64,000 nt of DNA from Curtobacterium luteum (GCF_014646995.1 NZ_BMOI01000006.1:62001-126000); one strand, 5' to 3'. Positions 1-9,043 are shown, numbered from the stretch's first letter. Numbers and translations: made by a program. Notes: a model not told the origin generated them from the sequence alone.

Positions 1-723
1 CTCGAGGCCTGGCGAGCGCTGCTCCCGGACACGTTCGACACCGCCACCCCACTGACCCTCCGTGACCGGGTCCGGCTCGCCGGGAGCGAACGCATCACCC
101 TGACCGACGACATCGAGCCCGCGACCCCGGGCTCGATCGCGGCCGGCACCCTCGACCTGCTGTGGATCGACCACGCCGCCGACGTCGCCGCGGTCCCGAG
201 CACCCCTGTCGGCGTCGGACTGACGGTGGGCGCGGAGACCGACATCGGACTCTCCACGGAGGACCTCGCCGCCGCGGTCGTGGCGGTGGCCGGCGAACGC
301 GACGCGGCCTCGATCGTCGTGTTCCGGCTGGACGAGCGCGACGGCGCACGGTCGAACGAGGTCCTCCGGGCCGTCCGCCGCATGTCCTCGATCCCCGTGG
401 CGCTCGTCGCGCACGACATCTCGACCGACGTCACCGCGCGGCGCATCACCGACTGTGCACTCGTGGTGACGGACGACCGGACCGTCGAGCGGGTCGCACG
501 GTCCGCTGGCGTCCCGACCGTGCGACTCGGGTCGCACGACTCCCTGACGGAGCTGTACGTCGCGCTGCACGATCCACGCTCCGACGTCGATGTCGCGGAG
601 CTCCGGACCGCTCGGACGGTCGCTTTCGCACTCGACGCGTGGCAGCGCGGCCGGATGACGACAGCTGAGCTCCACGCGTCGGTCCGGCCGGTCCGACCGG
701 AGGAACAGCGGCTCACGGTCTGA
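1..723 (+). CDS. Hypothetical protein, 5' end outside the window
   Basis: The frame is open from the first base of the window and ends at TGA 721-723, so only the C-terminal 240 residues are visible and the start lies upstream. I do not recognise the family. The visible part alternates hydrophobic strands (AASIVVFRLDER, SIPVALVAHDI, DCALVVTDD) with polar helices, which looks like a Rossmann-type alpha/beta fold, but no catalytic or binding motif stands out. No signal peptide or membrane segment is seen in this portion. It is followed at once by a strong palindromic terminator, so it probably ends its transcription unit. Confidence 0.6.
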   Translation, partial: LEAWRALLPDTFDTATPLTLRDRVRLAGSERITLTDDIEPATPGSIAAGTLDLLWIDHAADVAAVPSTPVGVGLTVGAETDIGLSTEDLAAAVVAVAGERDAASIVVFRLDERDGARSNEVLRAVRRMSSIPVALVAHDISTDVTARRITDCALVVTDDRTVERVARSAGVPTVRLGSHDSLTELYVALHDPRSDVDVAELRTARTVAFALDAWQRGRMTTAELHASVRPVRPEEQRLTV

Positions 724-738
724 CCGCAGACCGACCAC

Positions 739-788
739 GGACGGACGGGAGGCGCGGTGCCAGCTGGCACCGCGCCTCCCGTCCGTCC
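739..788. terminator. Perfect 50-bp palindrome, bidirectional terminator
   Basis: The 50 bases form a perfect palindrome with the core GGAGGCGCGGTGCC / GGCACCGCGCCTCC. It lies between two convergent genes (stops at 723 and 799), as expected for a shared factor-independent hairpin. There is no T tract, which is common in high-GC actinobacteria. The same core recurs at 39547-39585 and 51847-51898. Confidence 0.75.
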
Positions 789-798
789 TGGGTCGCCG

Positions 799-1680
799 CT
801 ACGGGGTCGGCATCCCGCCGTCGACGTGGAGCGTCTCCCCGACCACGTAGGACGACTCGCCGCTGGCGAGGAAGACGTACGCCGGCGCGAGTTCGGCCGG
901 CTGGCCCCAGCGGCCGAGGTAGGTCTGCTCGCCCGCGGACGGCAGGGCCTCCGGCGGCTGTCCACCGGCCGGCTGCAGCGGCGTCCAGATCGGCCCGGGC
1001 GCGACGGCGTTCACGCGGATGCCCTTGGGCGCGAGCTGCGCGGCGAGGCCCTTGGCCAGGTTGTTCACGGTCGCCTTCGTGGCCGCGTAGTGCACCAGGT
1101 GCGGCGAGGGGGCGTACGCCTGGATCGAGGTCGTGTTGATGATCGTCGAGCCCGGCTGGAGGTGCGGGACGGCGGCCTTCGTGATGCGGAACGTCGCGTA
1201 GGCGTTCGTCTTGAAGGTCTCGTCGAACTCCTCGTCCGAGATCTTCGTGATGTCGTCGACGTTCTGCTGCTTGCCCGCGTTGTTCACGAGGATGTCGAGC
1301 CCGCCCAGGCCGTCGACGGCCTTCGCGACCAGCTCCTCGCACCACTCCTTCGACGTGATGTCACCGGGCAGCGCGACCGCCGTGCGGCCGGCGGCCTCGA
1401 TGAGTCCGACGATGCGCTTCGCGTCCTCTTCCTCCTCGGGCAGGTACGAGATCGCCACGTCGGCGCCCTCGCGGGCGTAGGCGATGGCGACGGCCGCCCC
1501 GATGCCGGAGTCTCCGCCGGTAACGAGCGCCTTCCGGCCCTCGAGTCGGCCCGAGCCGCGGTAGGTGTCCTCACCGTGGTCGGCCGGGACGTTCTGCGCC
1601 ATCTCCTCGTCGGTTCCGGCGCCCGGCAGGTACTGCTCGTCGGGCTTCTTGTCCGCGTACATCGCGGTCGGGTCCTGCAT
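799..1680 (-). CDS. SDR family oxidoreductase (general stress protein 39 / YhdF-like)
   Basis: A 293-residue short-chain dehydrogenase with a 45-residue N-terminal extension typical of the stress-related glucose-dehydrogenase-like subgroup. Visible motifs are the cofactor loop TGGDSGIG (54-61), NNAG (133-136), catalytic Ser185 and the YxxxK pair Tyr198/Lys202, so the enzyme should be active with NAD(P)(H). The C-terminal APGPIWTPLQP block is also characteristic. A close paralogue lies at 33338-34225. The substrate cannot be told from sequence; subgroup members are usually stress-induced cytosolic reductases. The gene stands alone between a terminator and a divergent exported-protein gene. Confidence 0.85.
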   Translation of the reverse strand: MQDPTAMYADKKPDEQYLPGAGTDEEMAQNVPADHGEDTYRGSGRLEGRKALVTGGDSGIGAAVAIAYAREGADVAISYLPEEEEDAKRIVGLIEAAGRTAVALPGDITSKEWCEELVAKAVDGLGGLDILVNNAGKQQNVDDITKISDEEFDETFKTNAYATFRITKAAVPHLQPGSTIINTTSIQAYAPSPHLVHYAATKATVNNLAKGLAAQLAPKGIRVNAVAPGPIWTPLQPAGGQPPEALPSAGEQTYLGRWGQPAELAPAYVFLASGESSYVVGETLHVDGGMPTP

Positions 1681-1846
1681 CGTGTACTAGTCCGTCATGG
1701 CCCGTACGGTACGCACCCGTCGCAGCGCTCCCGCCCAGCCCGGTGTCCCCCGGACGTCCTCGTCGAAGATCACGGTCCGGTGACGGGCGTGAACCGATTC
1801 GGTAACACCTGTCGCCCGACGAGGGACGACGACGTACGGTCGACGG

Positions 1847-2617
1847 ATGACCTTCCGCCCCGCACTCGCGCTCGGCGTCGCCGTGCTCGCCGCGTCGGCG
1901 ACCACGATCGCGTCCGGAGCGCCCGCCCGGGCATCGGAGCCGTCGTGGGGATCGTCCTCCGCCCCGCGCGTGACGAACGGCACGCTCGCGCACGTGGACG
2001 CGGTCGAGCTCCACGCGGAGTCGCTCGTCTTCGAACGCGACGACCGCACCGTCGCCGTGGTCTCCATGCGCGACGCCCGCACGACCGTCGACGTGCTCGA
2101 CCGACTGCTGGGCACGCCGGCCCGGACGCACACGGCCGAGGGCGACGGTGGCGCGTGCTTCCCCGCCGGCACGACCTACACGTGGGGTGGGGCGGTCCGG
2201 GTCGCGGCCCTGGCGACGCCCGCGGACCTCGGCAACGCGGTCGAGATCCGCGTCCTCCGCGACGACGTCCGGACGCGGAACGGCACCACGGTCGAGCTCT
2301 CCGGCCCGCGCGGCGTGCAGGTCGGTGACGACATCGCGGGACGGATCGCGAAGACGGACCGCGCCGACCGGATGTCCTTCGGGGCGGGCGACGAGGACGA
2401 GCCGTCGGCCTGGCAGGTGCTGCTCCAACGCGGCTGGGACGCGACCGACGGATCGAGCGACGACAGACGGGCGGACACCACGAGCGACGACCCCGCGCGG
2501 ACCGCCGCGGTCCGCGCGGACGAGGACGGCCGGAACGGCGTCTCGGCGCTCACCGACGGGACCACCGTGGCCGTGCTCGGCTCACCGATGCCGGTCAACG
2601 CCACCCGGAGCTGCTGA
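1847..2617 (+). CDS. Exported protein of unknown function
   Basis: A 256-residue protein with a Sec signal peptide: a short basic start, a hydrophobic core (LALGVAVLAASATTIA) and a probable cleavage near ARAS around residue 30. The mature part is acidic, with two cysteines (one at about residue 105, one at the very C-terminus), and matches no family I recognise. It ends 3 bp before the convergent stop of the next gene. The upstream region holds AACACC and the 14-mer ACCTGTCGCCCGAC (1807-1820), which also occurs inside the palindrome upstream of the guanidine/urea cluster. Function is unknown. Confidence 0.7.
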   Translation: MTFRPALALGVAVLAASATTIASGAPARASEPSWGSSSAPRVTNGTLAHVDAVELHAESLVFERDDRTVAVVSMRDARTTVDVLDRLLGTPARTHTAEGDGGACFPAGTTYTWGGAVRVAALATPADLGNAVEIRVLRDDVRTRNGTTVELSGPRGVQVGDDIAGRIAKTDRADRMSFGAGDEDEPSAWQVLLQRGWDATDGSSDDRRADTTSDDPARTAAVRADEDGRNGVSALTDGTTVAVLGSPMPVNATRSC

Positions 2618-2620
2618 CCG

Positions 2621-3403
2621 TCAGACGCGGATCGACGCGATCACCGGGAAGTGGTCGCTCGCGAACCACGTCTCCGGGCCGTCGTGGTCGATCACGACAC
2701 GGTCGACGCCGCGCACACCACGGGCGAACACCCAGTCGATGCGCTCTCCCGACGACACCGGAGGCGCCCAGTCGTTGAACGTGGCGGTGCGGTCGTCCGG
2801 GTCCCCGGCCACCGTCCATGCGTCCTCGAACCCCGCCTCGGCGAGCACACGCGATGCGGCTCCGGCACCGGCGGGCTCGTTGCAGTCGCCGGCGACGAGC
2901 ACGGGGCCGTCGGTCGCTGCGAGCCGTTCGACGATCAGCGCTGCGCTCTTCGCCCGGACCTCGTCGCCGTGTGCGCCCTCCTCGTGGTCGAGGTGCGTGG
3001 TCAGCAGGGTGAACGCGTCGCCGTCCACGTCGACGAACCGGACGTGGTTCGCGATGCGTGGGTACGCGCTGCCCCAGGTGTTCGACACCGGTTCGTCCGG
3101 GGTGTCTGACATCCAGAACGAGCCCTGGTCGACGGGTCGGAGCCGAGACCGTCGGAAGAAGACCGCGGCGTGCTCACCCGCGGTGCCGCCCTCCCGTCCC
3201 TGGCCGACGTCGCCGTGGTCGGGCAGGCCCGCACGGAGGTCGTCCATCTGGTGGTCGAACGCCTCCTGCACGCAGAGCAGGTCGGGGTCGTGCCGGCGGA
3301 CGACGTCGAGCAGCACCGGGAGCCGTCCGGGCCAGTCGTGGGCGGGGTCCGGGTTCTTCACGTTGTAGGTCATCAGGGTGATCGGACGCACGGCGTTGTT
3401 CAC
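2621..3403 (-). CDS. Endonuclease/exonuclease/phosphatase family hydrolase
   Basis: A 260-residue protein carrying the ordered motifs of the EEP (DNase I / sphingomyelinase) fold: TYNVK (12-16), metal-binding QE (46-47), THLDH (136-140), GDCN (172-175), RIDWVF (221-226) and the catalytic SDHFPV (249-254). This predicts a divalent-metal phosphodiesterase or phosphatase. No signal peptide is visible, so it is probably cytosolic. The substrate (nucleic acid, phospholipid or sugar phosphate) cannot be assigned. It starts 9 bp after the stop of the sigma-factor gene, so the two are probably co-transcribed. Confidence 0.85.
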   Translation of the reverse strand: MNNAVRPITLMTYNVKNPDPAHDWPGRLPVLLDVVRRHDPDLLCVQEAFDHQMDDLRAGLPDHGDVGQGREGGTAGEHAAVFFRRSRLRPVDQGSFWMSDTPDEPVSNTWGSAYPRIANHVRFVDVDGDAFTLLTTHLDHEEGAHGDEVRAKSAALIVERLAATDGPVLVAGDCNEPAGAGAASRVLAEAGFEDAWTVAGDPDDRTATFNDWAPPVSSGERIDWVFARGVRGVDRVVIDHDGPETWFASDHFPVIASIRV

Positions 3404-3412
3404 CGCTCGAAC

Positions 3413-3988
3413 CTACCGAGCGGCGCGCTGGGACGCCATGGTCCGTCGCAGTGTGAGCACGCCGTCCCGGGCTCGGGTCTTCGCCGTGCCGAGCGGGAGG
3501 CCGAGCTCCGCAGCCAGCTCCGGACCGGACAGTCCGACGAGGTGCCGGAGGACGACCGCCTCCCGTTGGCGTGGCGGCAACCGGACGATCGCACGCCGGA
3601 GGGCCGTCCGGTCGAGGACGCTCTCCGCGCGTTCCTGGCTCGCGAGGTCGACGGGCTCGTGGTCGCGGGCACCGATCCGCAGGTCGCGGTCCCGGTCGGC
3701 GACGCTCTTGCGCACCCGGTCGATCGCTCGGCGGTTCGCGATCGTCCGCACCCAGGCGATCACGGAGTGCGACGGGTCGTACCGCCCGGCGATCGTCCAG
3801 AGCTCCAGGAACACGTCCTGGACGACCTCTTCGGCCTGGGTCGGGTCGGTCAGCTGGTGCCGGACGTAGCGCTCGACGATCGGCCGCAGGCGTCGGTGCA
3901 GCGCTGTGAAGGCCGCCTGGTCGCCGCCGGCGACCGCGAGCATGAGCGCGCGCTCTTCCGCTCGGACGGCGAGGAGGTCAGCATGCAC
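3413..3988 (-). CDS. ECF RNA polymerase sigma factor (SigK-like)
   Basis: A 191-residue sigma-70 family factor with only regions 2 and 4. Region 2 spans about residues 26-95 (EEVVQDVFLELW, IAWVRTIANRRAIDRVRK). Region 4 spans about 128-185, with the helix-turn-helix LSGPELAAELGLPLGTAKTRAR. No adjacent anti-sigma gene is present; the neighbours are an EEP hydrolase downstream and an LCP protein upstream. The chosen start is GTG at 3988. No Shine-Dalgarno is visible, so the mRNA may be leaderless. An inverted repeat, CAGCATGCA-N12-TGCATGTTG, overlaps the start (3979-4008) and could be an operator. Confidence 0.85.
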   Translation of the reverse strand: MHADLLAVRAEERALMLAVAGGDQAAFTALHRRLRPIVERYVRHQLTDPTQAEEVVQDVFLELWTIAGRYDPSHSVIAWVRTIANRRAIDRVRKSVADRDRDLRIGARDHEPVDLASQERAESVLDRTALRRAIVRLPPRQREAVVLRHLVGLSGPELAAELGLPLGTAKTRARDGVLTLRRTMASQRAAR

Positions 3989-4008
3989 ATCTGATATCTT
4001 GCATGTTG
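3979..4008. promoter_or_regulatory. Inverted repeat over the sigma-factor start
   Basis: CAGCATGCA and TGCATGTTG are 9-bp arms with one mismatch, separated by 12 bp containing CATCTGATATCT. Related pieces (TCAGCATGC, CATCTGATAT) occur in the marR/MMPL intergenic region and upstream of the LCP gene at 9044. This is a candidate regulator site only. Confidence 0.35.
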
Positions 4009-4042
4009 ATCACGGGAGGGGCAAGTCCGGAGGTCCGCGTCC

Positions 4043-5551
4043 TCAGTTGATGCAGACGTTCGCCTTGCCGTAGTTGTGCACGTCCGTGGACTTCGGCGAC
4101 GGCTCCTTGCTCGGCCGCGCGTCCGGCTTCTTCGTGGAGGTCGATCCCCCGGACCCCCCGGAGGACGGCTTCGAGGCCGACGACCCGGGCTGTGACGGCG
4201 CCGAGACCGTCTTGCCGTCCGAACCGAGGACCAGCGTCACACCGGTGACCGCGCTGGTGCGGACCGCGACCGCGCCCGGGGTCACCCGCACGACGGCCTT
4301 GGCCTGCGACTCCATGCCCTTCGGGTACTGCACCTGCGTCGCCTTCGTCGTGTCCGACGATCCCGGAGCACCCACCTGGAACCCACGCGCGGTGAGGTTC
4401 TGGGTCGCCGCCGCCGCCGCACCCTCGACCCCGCTGCCGTTGAGCACCGTGACGGTGGTGTTCGCCGGCTGCGCACGCCCGGCCTTCGTGTACGCCTCCG
4501 GCTCGCCGACGAGGCCCTGCACGAAGGCCGGGAGGCCGACCTCGTCCACCTGGACGATGGACAGCGCCGAGCCGTTGACGTAGATGGTCGGGGTGCCGAG
4601 CGTCGGGATCGTCGCCGACTGGATGTTGCCCGGTCGGAGGTTCCGCATCTGCGAGCCGAGCGAGACGAGGTCGGTGTCGGTCTGGATCGACCCACCGACC
4701 GCCTTGAGGATGTTGCCGAGCTTGATCGGGTTGAGCAGGGTCCCGGCGGAGAGCACCTTGCGCGCCTCCTGCGACAGGAAGTACTGCTGCCGGACGTTGC
4801 GGTCGAGGTCGCCGTTCGGGAGACCGTGCCGCTGCCGCACGAACGAGAGCGCCTGCTTGGCGTCGAGCGTCGACTTCCCCTTCGGCAGGTTCACGCCGGA
4901 GTACGGGTCGTTGACCGCGTTGTTGAGGCAGACGTTCACCGGACCGAGTTCCTTGACGACCTGGTAGAAGCCGAGCAGCGAGACACGGACGTAGTGGTCG
5001 ATCTGCAACCCGCTGACGTTCTCGATCGTCTGGATGAGCAGCTTCGCTCCCCCGGTGTCGCCGCCCCCGTTCAGCGTGCCGTAGTAGAAGGCGCTGTTGA
5101 GCTTGCCCTTGCCCACGTTCGGGATGTCGACGTAGGAGTCGCGCGGGAACGAGATCATCGTCGACTGGGAGCCGTCCGCGTTGATGTGCAGGACGATCAT
5201 CGTGTCGGTGTTCGTCGCACCGCCGTCCGACTCCGTGCTGAGCTCGGCCATCTGCTCGGGGGTGGCGTTGTCCGGTCGGTGGTCGTCACCGACGAGCAGG
5301 ATGTTCTGCGCCTGACCGTCGACGTCGTTCTTGGTGTCCTTCTTGCCCGTGATCGCGTTGATGATCGTCACGTTGCTGGCCAGCTGGTCGTACGTGTAGA
5401 ACGCGTACGCACCACTGAGCGCAATCGCCATCGTGAGCACGCCCGCGACGGCCGGGAACACGGCGCTCAGGCGGCGCTTCTGGCGCCCGTGGCGGGGCGG
5501 CACGGAGCCGCGGCGGGCGCGGCGGGTCGTCTCGTCGGGTGCTTCGCTCAC
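4043..5551 (-). CDS. LytR-CpsA-Psr (LCP) family protein with LytR_C domain
   Basis: A 502-residue type II membrane protein. It has a basic cytoplasmic tail (RHGRQKRR), one membrane helix at about residues 29-52, an extracytoplasmic LCP catalytic domain (NILLVGDDHR, TDTMIVLHI, MISFPRDSYVDIP, KLNSAFYYG, LSFVRQRHGLPNGDLDRN) and a C-terminal LytR_C domain (VTVLNGSGVEGAA, ARGFQVG). The tail is rich in Ser, Lys and Pro. LCP proteins transfer undecaprenyl-linked glycopolymers onto peptidoglycan. The frame stays open far upstream, but the residues before the GTG at 5551 are Arg/Ser-rich shadow sequence, so I place the start there. A second LCP gene is at 9044. Confidence 0.88.
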   Translation of the reverse strand: MSEAPDETTRRARRGSVPPRHGRQKRRLSAVFPAVAGVLTMAIALSGAYAFYTYDQLASNVTIINAITGKKDTKNDVDGQAQNILLVGDDHRPDNATPEQMAELSTESDGGATNTDTMIVLHINADGSQSTMISFPRDSYVDIPNVGKGKLNSAFYYGTLNGGGDTGGAKLLIQTIENVSGLQIDHYVRVSLLGFYQVVKELGPVNVCLNNAVNDPYSGVNLPKGKSTLDAKQALSFVRQRHGLPNGDLDRNVRQQYFLSQEARKVLSAGTLLNPIKLGNILKAVGGSIQTDTDLVSLGSQMRNLRPGNIQSATIPTLGTPTIYVNGSALSIVQVDEVGLPAFVQGLVGEPEAYTKAGRAQPANTTVTVLNGSGVEGAAAAATQNLTARGFQVGAPGSSDTTKATQVQYPKGMESQAKAVVRVTPGAVAVRTSAVTGVTLVLGSDGKTVSAPSQPGSSASKPSSGGSGGSTSTKKPDARPSKEPSPKSTDVHNYGKANVCIN

Positions 5552-5621
5552 CCGGAAAGGGTAACCGCAGTGCTCGGACGTGCGATGAGAACGCCCGGTC
5601 GATCCGCGAAGAGCGCCTGGC

Positions 5622-6275
5622 TCAGTGTTCGCGCGCGGGAAGGAGGTGCACGGCCTCCATGGCGAGCTCGGCGGCGATCGGGTCCTTCGCGAGCACCGCG
5701 GCCTTGAGCTTCTCGAGCTCCGGCAGGACGGTGTCCGCGGGGATGAGCTCCGGCAGTTCCGGTACCCGGAGCTTGAACGCCAGACCGTCGGTCGTCGACC
5801 GGCAGAGCGCCGCGAGCGATGCGTTGCCGCAGGCCTCGACCCACATCGAGTAGATGCTCGCACCCTCACGGGCGACCTCGTCCTGCTTGCCCTTCGTGCT
5901 CCGCGCGATGACGTCGTCGAGCATCTTGACGACCTTCTTGCGCTGCGGCTCGGTGAAGCGGGGCACGGCGAGCCGGACCACCCCGCCGTAGATCACACCG
6001 AGGGTCCGGTACGCGTCGAGCAGTTCGTCCTTGGTCGGCGCCGCCACCCGGGTGTACCGGTTCGGCGCCATCTCGATCAGCCCCGACCGGGCGAGTTCCG
6101 CGAGGGCTTCGCGGATGGGCGTGCGGGAGACGCCGAGCCAGGCGATGAGGTCGTCGTCGTTCAGCCGCTCGCCCGGCTCCAGCGTGCCGTCCATGATCGC
6201 GTCGCGGATCTTGTCCTGCACCGTGTCGCGGAGGAGCTTCCGCTCGGCGGCGGGCTGGGTCGAGGGCACTGGCAT
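5622..6275 (-). CDS. GntR family transcriptional regulator, FCD effector domain
   Basis: A 217-residue regulator. The N-terminal winged helix-turn-helix spans about residues 14-75 (RDAIMDGTLEPGERL, LIAWLGVSRTPIREALAELARSGLI). The rest is an all-helical FCD ligand-binding domain of the FadR subfamily. It begins 12 bp after the MMPL gene stop in the same direction and may be co-transcribed with it. The palindrome TCACATGTGA (6288-6297), overlapping the MMPL stop just upstream of this start, could be an autoregulatory site. The effector cannot be predicted. Confidence 0.85.
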   Translation of the reverse strand: MPVPSTQPAAERKLLRDTVQDKIRDAIMDGTLEPGERLNDDDLIAWLGVSRTPIREALAELARSGLIEMAPNRYTRVAAPTKDELLDAYRTLGVIYGGVVRLAVPRFTEPQRKKVVKMLDDVIARSTKGKQDEVAREGASIYSMWVEACGNASLAALCRSTTDGLAFKLRVPELPELIPADTVLPELEKLKAAVLAKDPIAAELAMEAVHLLPAREH

Positions 6276-6287
6276 GGCACCAGCGTG

Positions 6288-8513
6288 TCACATGTGATGG
6301 GCCGGGCGCGACAGGCGCGACGGCCACCACGCCCGACGCCCGAGTTCGACGGCGAGCGCCGGGACGAGCAGCGAGCGCACCACCACCGTGTCGAGCAGGA
6401 CGCCGAAGGCGACCACGAACGCGATCTGCACGAGGAACAGGATCGGGATCACGCCGAGCGCCGCGAACGTCGCCGCGAGCACGATGCCGGCCGAGGTGAT
6501 GACACCGCCGGTCACACCGAGTCCGCGCAGCACACCCTCGCGCGGGCCGTGCCGCAGCGCCTCCTCCCGGACCCGGGTCATGAGGAAGATGTTGTAGTCG
6601 ACGCCGAGTGCCACGAGGAACACGAACGAGTACAGCGGCACGGACGGGTCGGCCCCGGGGAAGTGGAACACGTGGTCGAACACGAGCGCCCCGACGCCGA
6701 GCGCCGCCGCGAAGGACACGATCACGCTGCCGATGAGGACGAGCGGCGCCACGATGCTCCGCAGCAGGAGCATGAGGATGAGCAGGATGACCGCGAGGAC
6801 GACCGGGATGATGACCGAGCGGTCACGGATGCCCGTGTCGTTCGTGTCGAGCGCGGTCGCGGTGACCCCGCCGACGATCGCGTCCGGGTCCACCCGTTCC
6901 ACGGCGGTCCGGAGGTCGCGGACGGTCTGCTCCGCCGCCGCGGAGTCGGCCGGGTCGGCGAGGGTGGCCTCGAGGAGGACGTCGCCGCGCGAGACCGTCG
7001 GCTCGGCGGTCGGGTCGGAGCCGCCACCGCCCGCGCCGGACCGAGCCGAGCCGGAGCCGCCACCGCCCACGCCGGACCGAGCCGAGCCGGAGCCACCACC
7101 AGCGCTCGCGCCGGACCCGTCGGTGACGGCGACCGTGCCGGACGGGGAGTCCTTCGCGGCCGCGACCACGCCGTCGACCCCGTCGACCCCGCGGACGGTC
7201 CGGATGAGCTCGTCGAGCGAGTCCGCGCGTCCGATGACCTGCGCCGGGCTGCCGGAACCGCCCGGGAAGTGGTCGGCGAGCACATCCTGCCCGTCCCGGG
7301 CCTGGGATGCCCCGATGACGAGGTCGCTCTGCGGCACGCCGTCGGCCCGCAGGCCGGACAGCCCGGCCCCCATGGCGAGGAGGCCGACCGTGCACACGAC
7401 CCAGACGACGCGTGACCGACGCGCCACGAGCCTCCCGACCGACGCCCACAGGCCCTTCGCGTCCGGACCGGTCACGACGGGGTGGGCGGACCCGTACGCC
7501 GGCCGGAGCGGCCAGAAGGCCGCGCGCCGGAAGGCGAGGAGGAGCGCCGGCAGCAGCGTGAGCGCCGCGAGCAGGCTGAACGCGATGCCGATCGCTGCCA
7601 CCGGCCCGAGCGCCTTGTTCGAGTTGAGGTCGGAGAACAGGAGGCAGAGGACACCCACGATGACCGTGCCACCGGACGCCAGGATCGGTTCGAGGCTGCC
7701 CCGGAGCGCGGCCTTCGTGGCGTCCCACCCGGTGCGGTGGTCACGGAGGGCCTCCCGGTAGCGCGCCGTGTAGAGCAGCGCGTAGTCCGTCGCGGCGCCG
7801 ATCACGAGGATCGAGAGGATGCCCTGCACCTGCCCGTTGACGGTCACGAGGTCGGCCTTCGCCAGCCACCACACCACGAGGATCGAGGCGCAGAGCGCGA
7901 ACGAGGCGGTGCTCAGCACGAGGACCGGCAGGAGTGGCGACCGGTACACGACGATGAGGATCACGAACACGGCGGCGAGGGCGACGCCGAGCAACAGCCC
8001 GTCGATGCCGGCGAAGGCTGCGGTCAGGTCGGCCGTGAAGCCGGCCGGCCCGGTGACGAAGCCGCGAACGCCCGTCGGCAGGGCGTCGTCGACGTCCGCC
8101 CGGATCGCCTCCACCGCGTCGCCGGTCTCGGCCGTCTGCGTCAGTGTGGCGACGATCTCGACCGCGTCCCCGTCCTCGCTCGGGATGACCGGGCTGACAC
8201 CCTGGACGTCGCCGCGGTCGCCGAGGTCCTCCGCGAGACGGTCTGCCGCAGCGAGGTCGGTGCGCGTCAAGCCGCCCGCACGGTCGAGGACCACGATGGC
8301 CGGGGCACCGGATGCCTGCCGGAACTCGGACGCTCGCTCCTGCACCTTCGTGGCGTCCGCCGAGGCCGGGAGGAAGGACGTCTGGTCGTTCGTCGAGACC
8401 TCGGCGATCTTGCCGAAGTAGGGACCGCCGACGGACGCGACGGCGAGCCAGGCGACGATGACGACGGCGGGGAGCACGATTCGGAGGAAGCGGGACACGG
8501 TGCGAGCGTACAC
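6288..8513 (-). CDS. MMPL family (RND-type) transporter
   Basis: A 741-residue membrane protein with the MMPL architecture: one N-terminal helix, a large extracytoplasmic loop, five helices (including ATDYALLYTARYREAL), a second loop, and a final five helices containing the Asp-Tyr motif ALGVDYNIFLMTRVREE. Actinobacterial MMPL proteins export lipids, siderophores or drugs by proton motive force. The second loop carries a Gly/Ser/Ala-rich linker encoded by a 36-bp tandem repeat (7018-7100). Transcription diverges from the MarR gene at 8569 across a palindrome, suggesting direct repression. The start is GTG 8513; GTG 8498 is an alternative. Confidence 0.88.
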   Translation of the reverse strand: MYARTVSRFLRIVLPAVVIVAWLAVASVGGPYFGKIAEVSTNDQTSFLPASADATKVQERASEFRQASGAPAIVVLDRAGGLTRTDLAAADRLAEDLGDRGDVQGVSPVIPSEDGDAVEIVATLTQTAETGDAVEAIRADVDDALPTGVRGFVTGPAGFTADLTAAFAGIDGLLLGVALAAVFVILIVVYRSPLLPVLVLSTASFALCASILVVWWLAKADLVTVNGQVQGILSILVIGAATDYALLYTARYREALRDHRTGWDATKAALRGSLEPILASGGTVIVGVLCLLFSDLNSNKALGPVAAIGIAFSLLAALTLLPALLLAFRRAAFWPLRPAYGSAHPVVTGPDAKGLWASVGRLVARRSRVVWVVCTVGLLAMGAGLSGLRADGVPQSDLVIGASQARDGQDVLADHFPGGSGSPAQVIGRADSLDELIRTVRGVDGVDGVVAAAKDSPSGTVAVTDGSGASAGGGSGSARSGVGGGGSGSARSGAGGGGSDPTAEPTVSRGDVLLEATLADPADSAAAEQTVRDLRTAVERVDPDAIVGGVTATALDTNDTGIRDRSVIIPVVLAVILLILMLLLRSIVAPLVLIGSVIVSFAAALGVGALVFDHVFHFPGADPSVPLYSFVFLVALGVDYNIFLMTRVREEALRHGPREGVLRGLGVTGGVITSAGIVLAATFAALGVIPILFLVQIAFVVAFGVLLDTVVVRSLLVPALAVELGRRAWWPSRLSRPAHHM
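7018..7100. repeat. 36-bp in-frame tandem repeat within the MMPL gene
   Basis: Two copies of a 36-bp unit (7018-7053, 7054-7089; one base differs) and a partial third encode a Gly/Ser/Arg-rich linker in the second extracytoplasmic loop. The unit length is a multiple of three, so copy-number changes would keep the frame. Confidence 0.75.
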
Positions 8514-8514
8514 C

Positions 8515-8536
8515 GATCGTCAGCATGCTGATCATC
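8515..8536. promoter_or_regulatory. Candidate MarR operator between MMPL and marR
   Basis: The perfect 12-bp palindrome TCAGCATGCTGA (8520-8531) is flanked by a further GAT/ATC pair. It sits in the 55-bp gap between the divergent MMPL and MarR starts, the usual place for a MarR site repressing both genes. Binding is inferred. Confidence 0.5.
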
Positions 8537-8568
8537 TGTCGTCGATGCCCGCTCCGTAGGATGCTGCC

Positions 8569-8973
8569 ATGGAGGAACAGCCCGCGGCATGGCCCATGGG
8601 GCGCCTGCTGGCCGCGGCCGCACGACGTGTCGAGCGCGACTGGGACGAGCGACTGCGCGAGATCGGGCTCCCGCACGCCGGGCTCATCGCGATCGACATC
8701 CTGATCCGGACCGGTCCGACCGGCGCCGACACGGTCGCCCGCGCGGCACGGGTGCAGCCCCAGACGATGTCCCGCACGCTCGAGCGGCTCGAGCGGGACG
8801 GCCTCGTCGAACGCTCGCCGCACCCGGAGGACCGTCGGCGGCGCGTGGTCACGGTGACCGATGCCGGGCGGGCCGCATGGGACACGGCGAAGCACATCGA
8901 GCGCGAGGTCCTGCCCGAGGACGCAGCGTTGCGTGGGGCGCTCGCAGCGATCATGAGCCGGACGAATTCCTAG
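8569..8973 (+). CDS. MarR family transcriptional regulator
   Basis: A 134-residue winged-helix protein with the MarR recognition region TVARAARVQPQTMSRTLERL followed by the wing HPEDRRRRVVTVTDAG, flanked by dimerisation helices. It is slightly shorter than usual because the C-terminal helix is short. It diverges from the MMPL exporter gene, with a palindrome between them, so it probably represses that exporter and itself and is released by an exported ligand. The LCP gene follows 70 bp downstream in the same direction. Confidence 0.87.
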   Translation: MEEQPAAWPMGRLLAAAARRVERDWDERLREIGLPHAGLIAIDILIRTGPTGADTVARAARVQPQTMSRTLERLERDGLVERSPHPEDRRRRVVTVTDAGRAAWDTAKHIEREVLPEDAALRGALAAIMSRTNS

Positions 8974-9043
8974 CATCTGATATTGCACATGCGGTACTCT
9001 GGGAGGGTCGGCATCAGGGCCGGCCCGCATCCCAGGAGACCAT

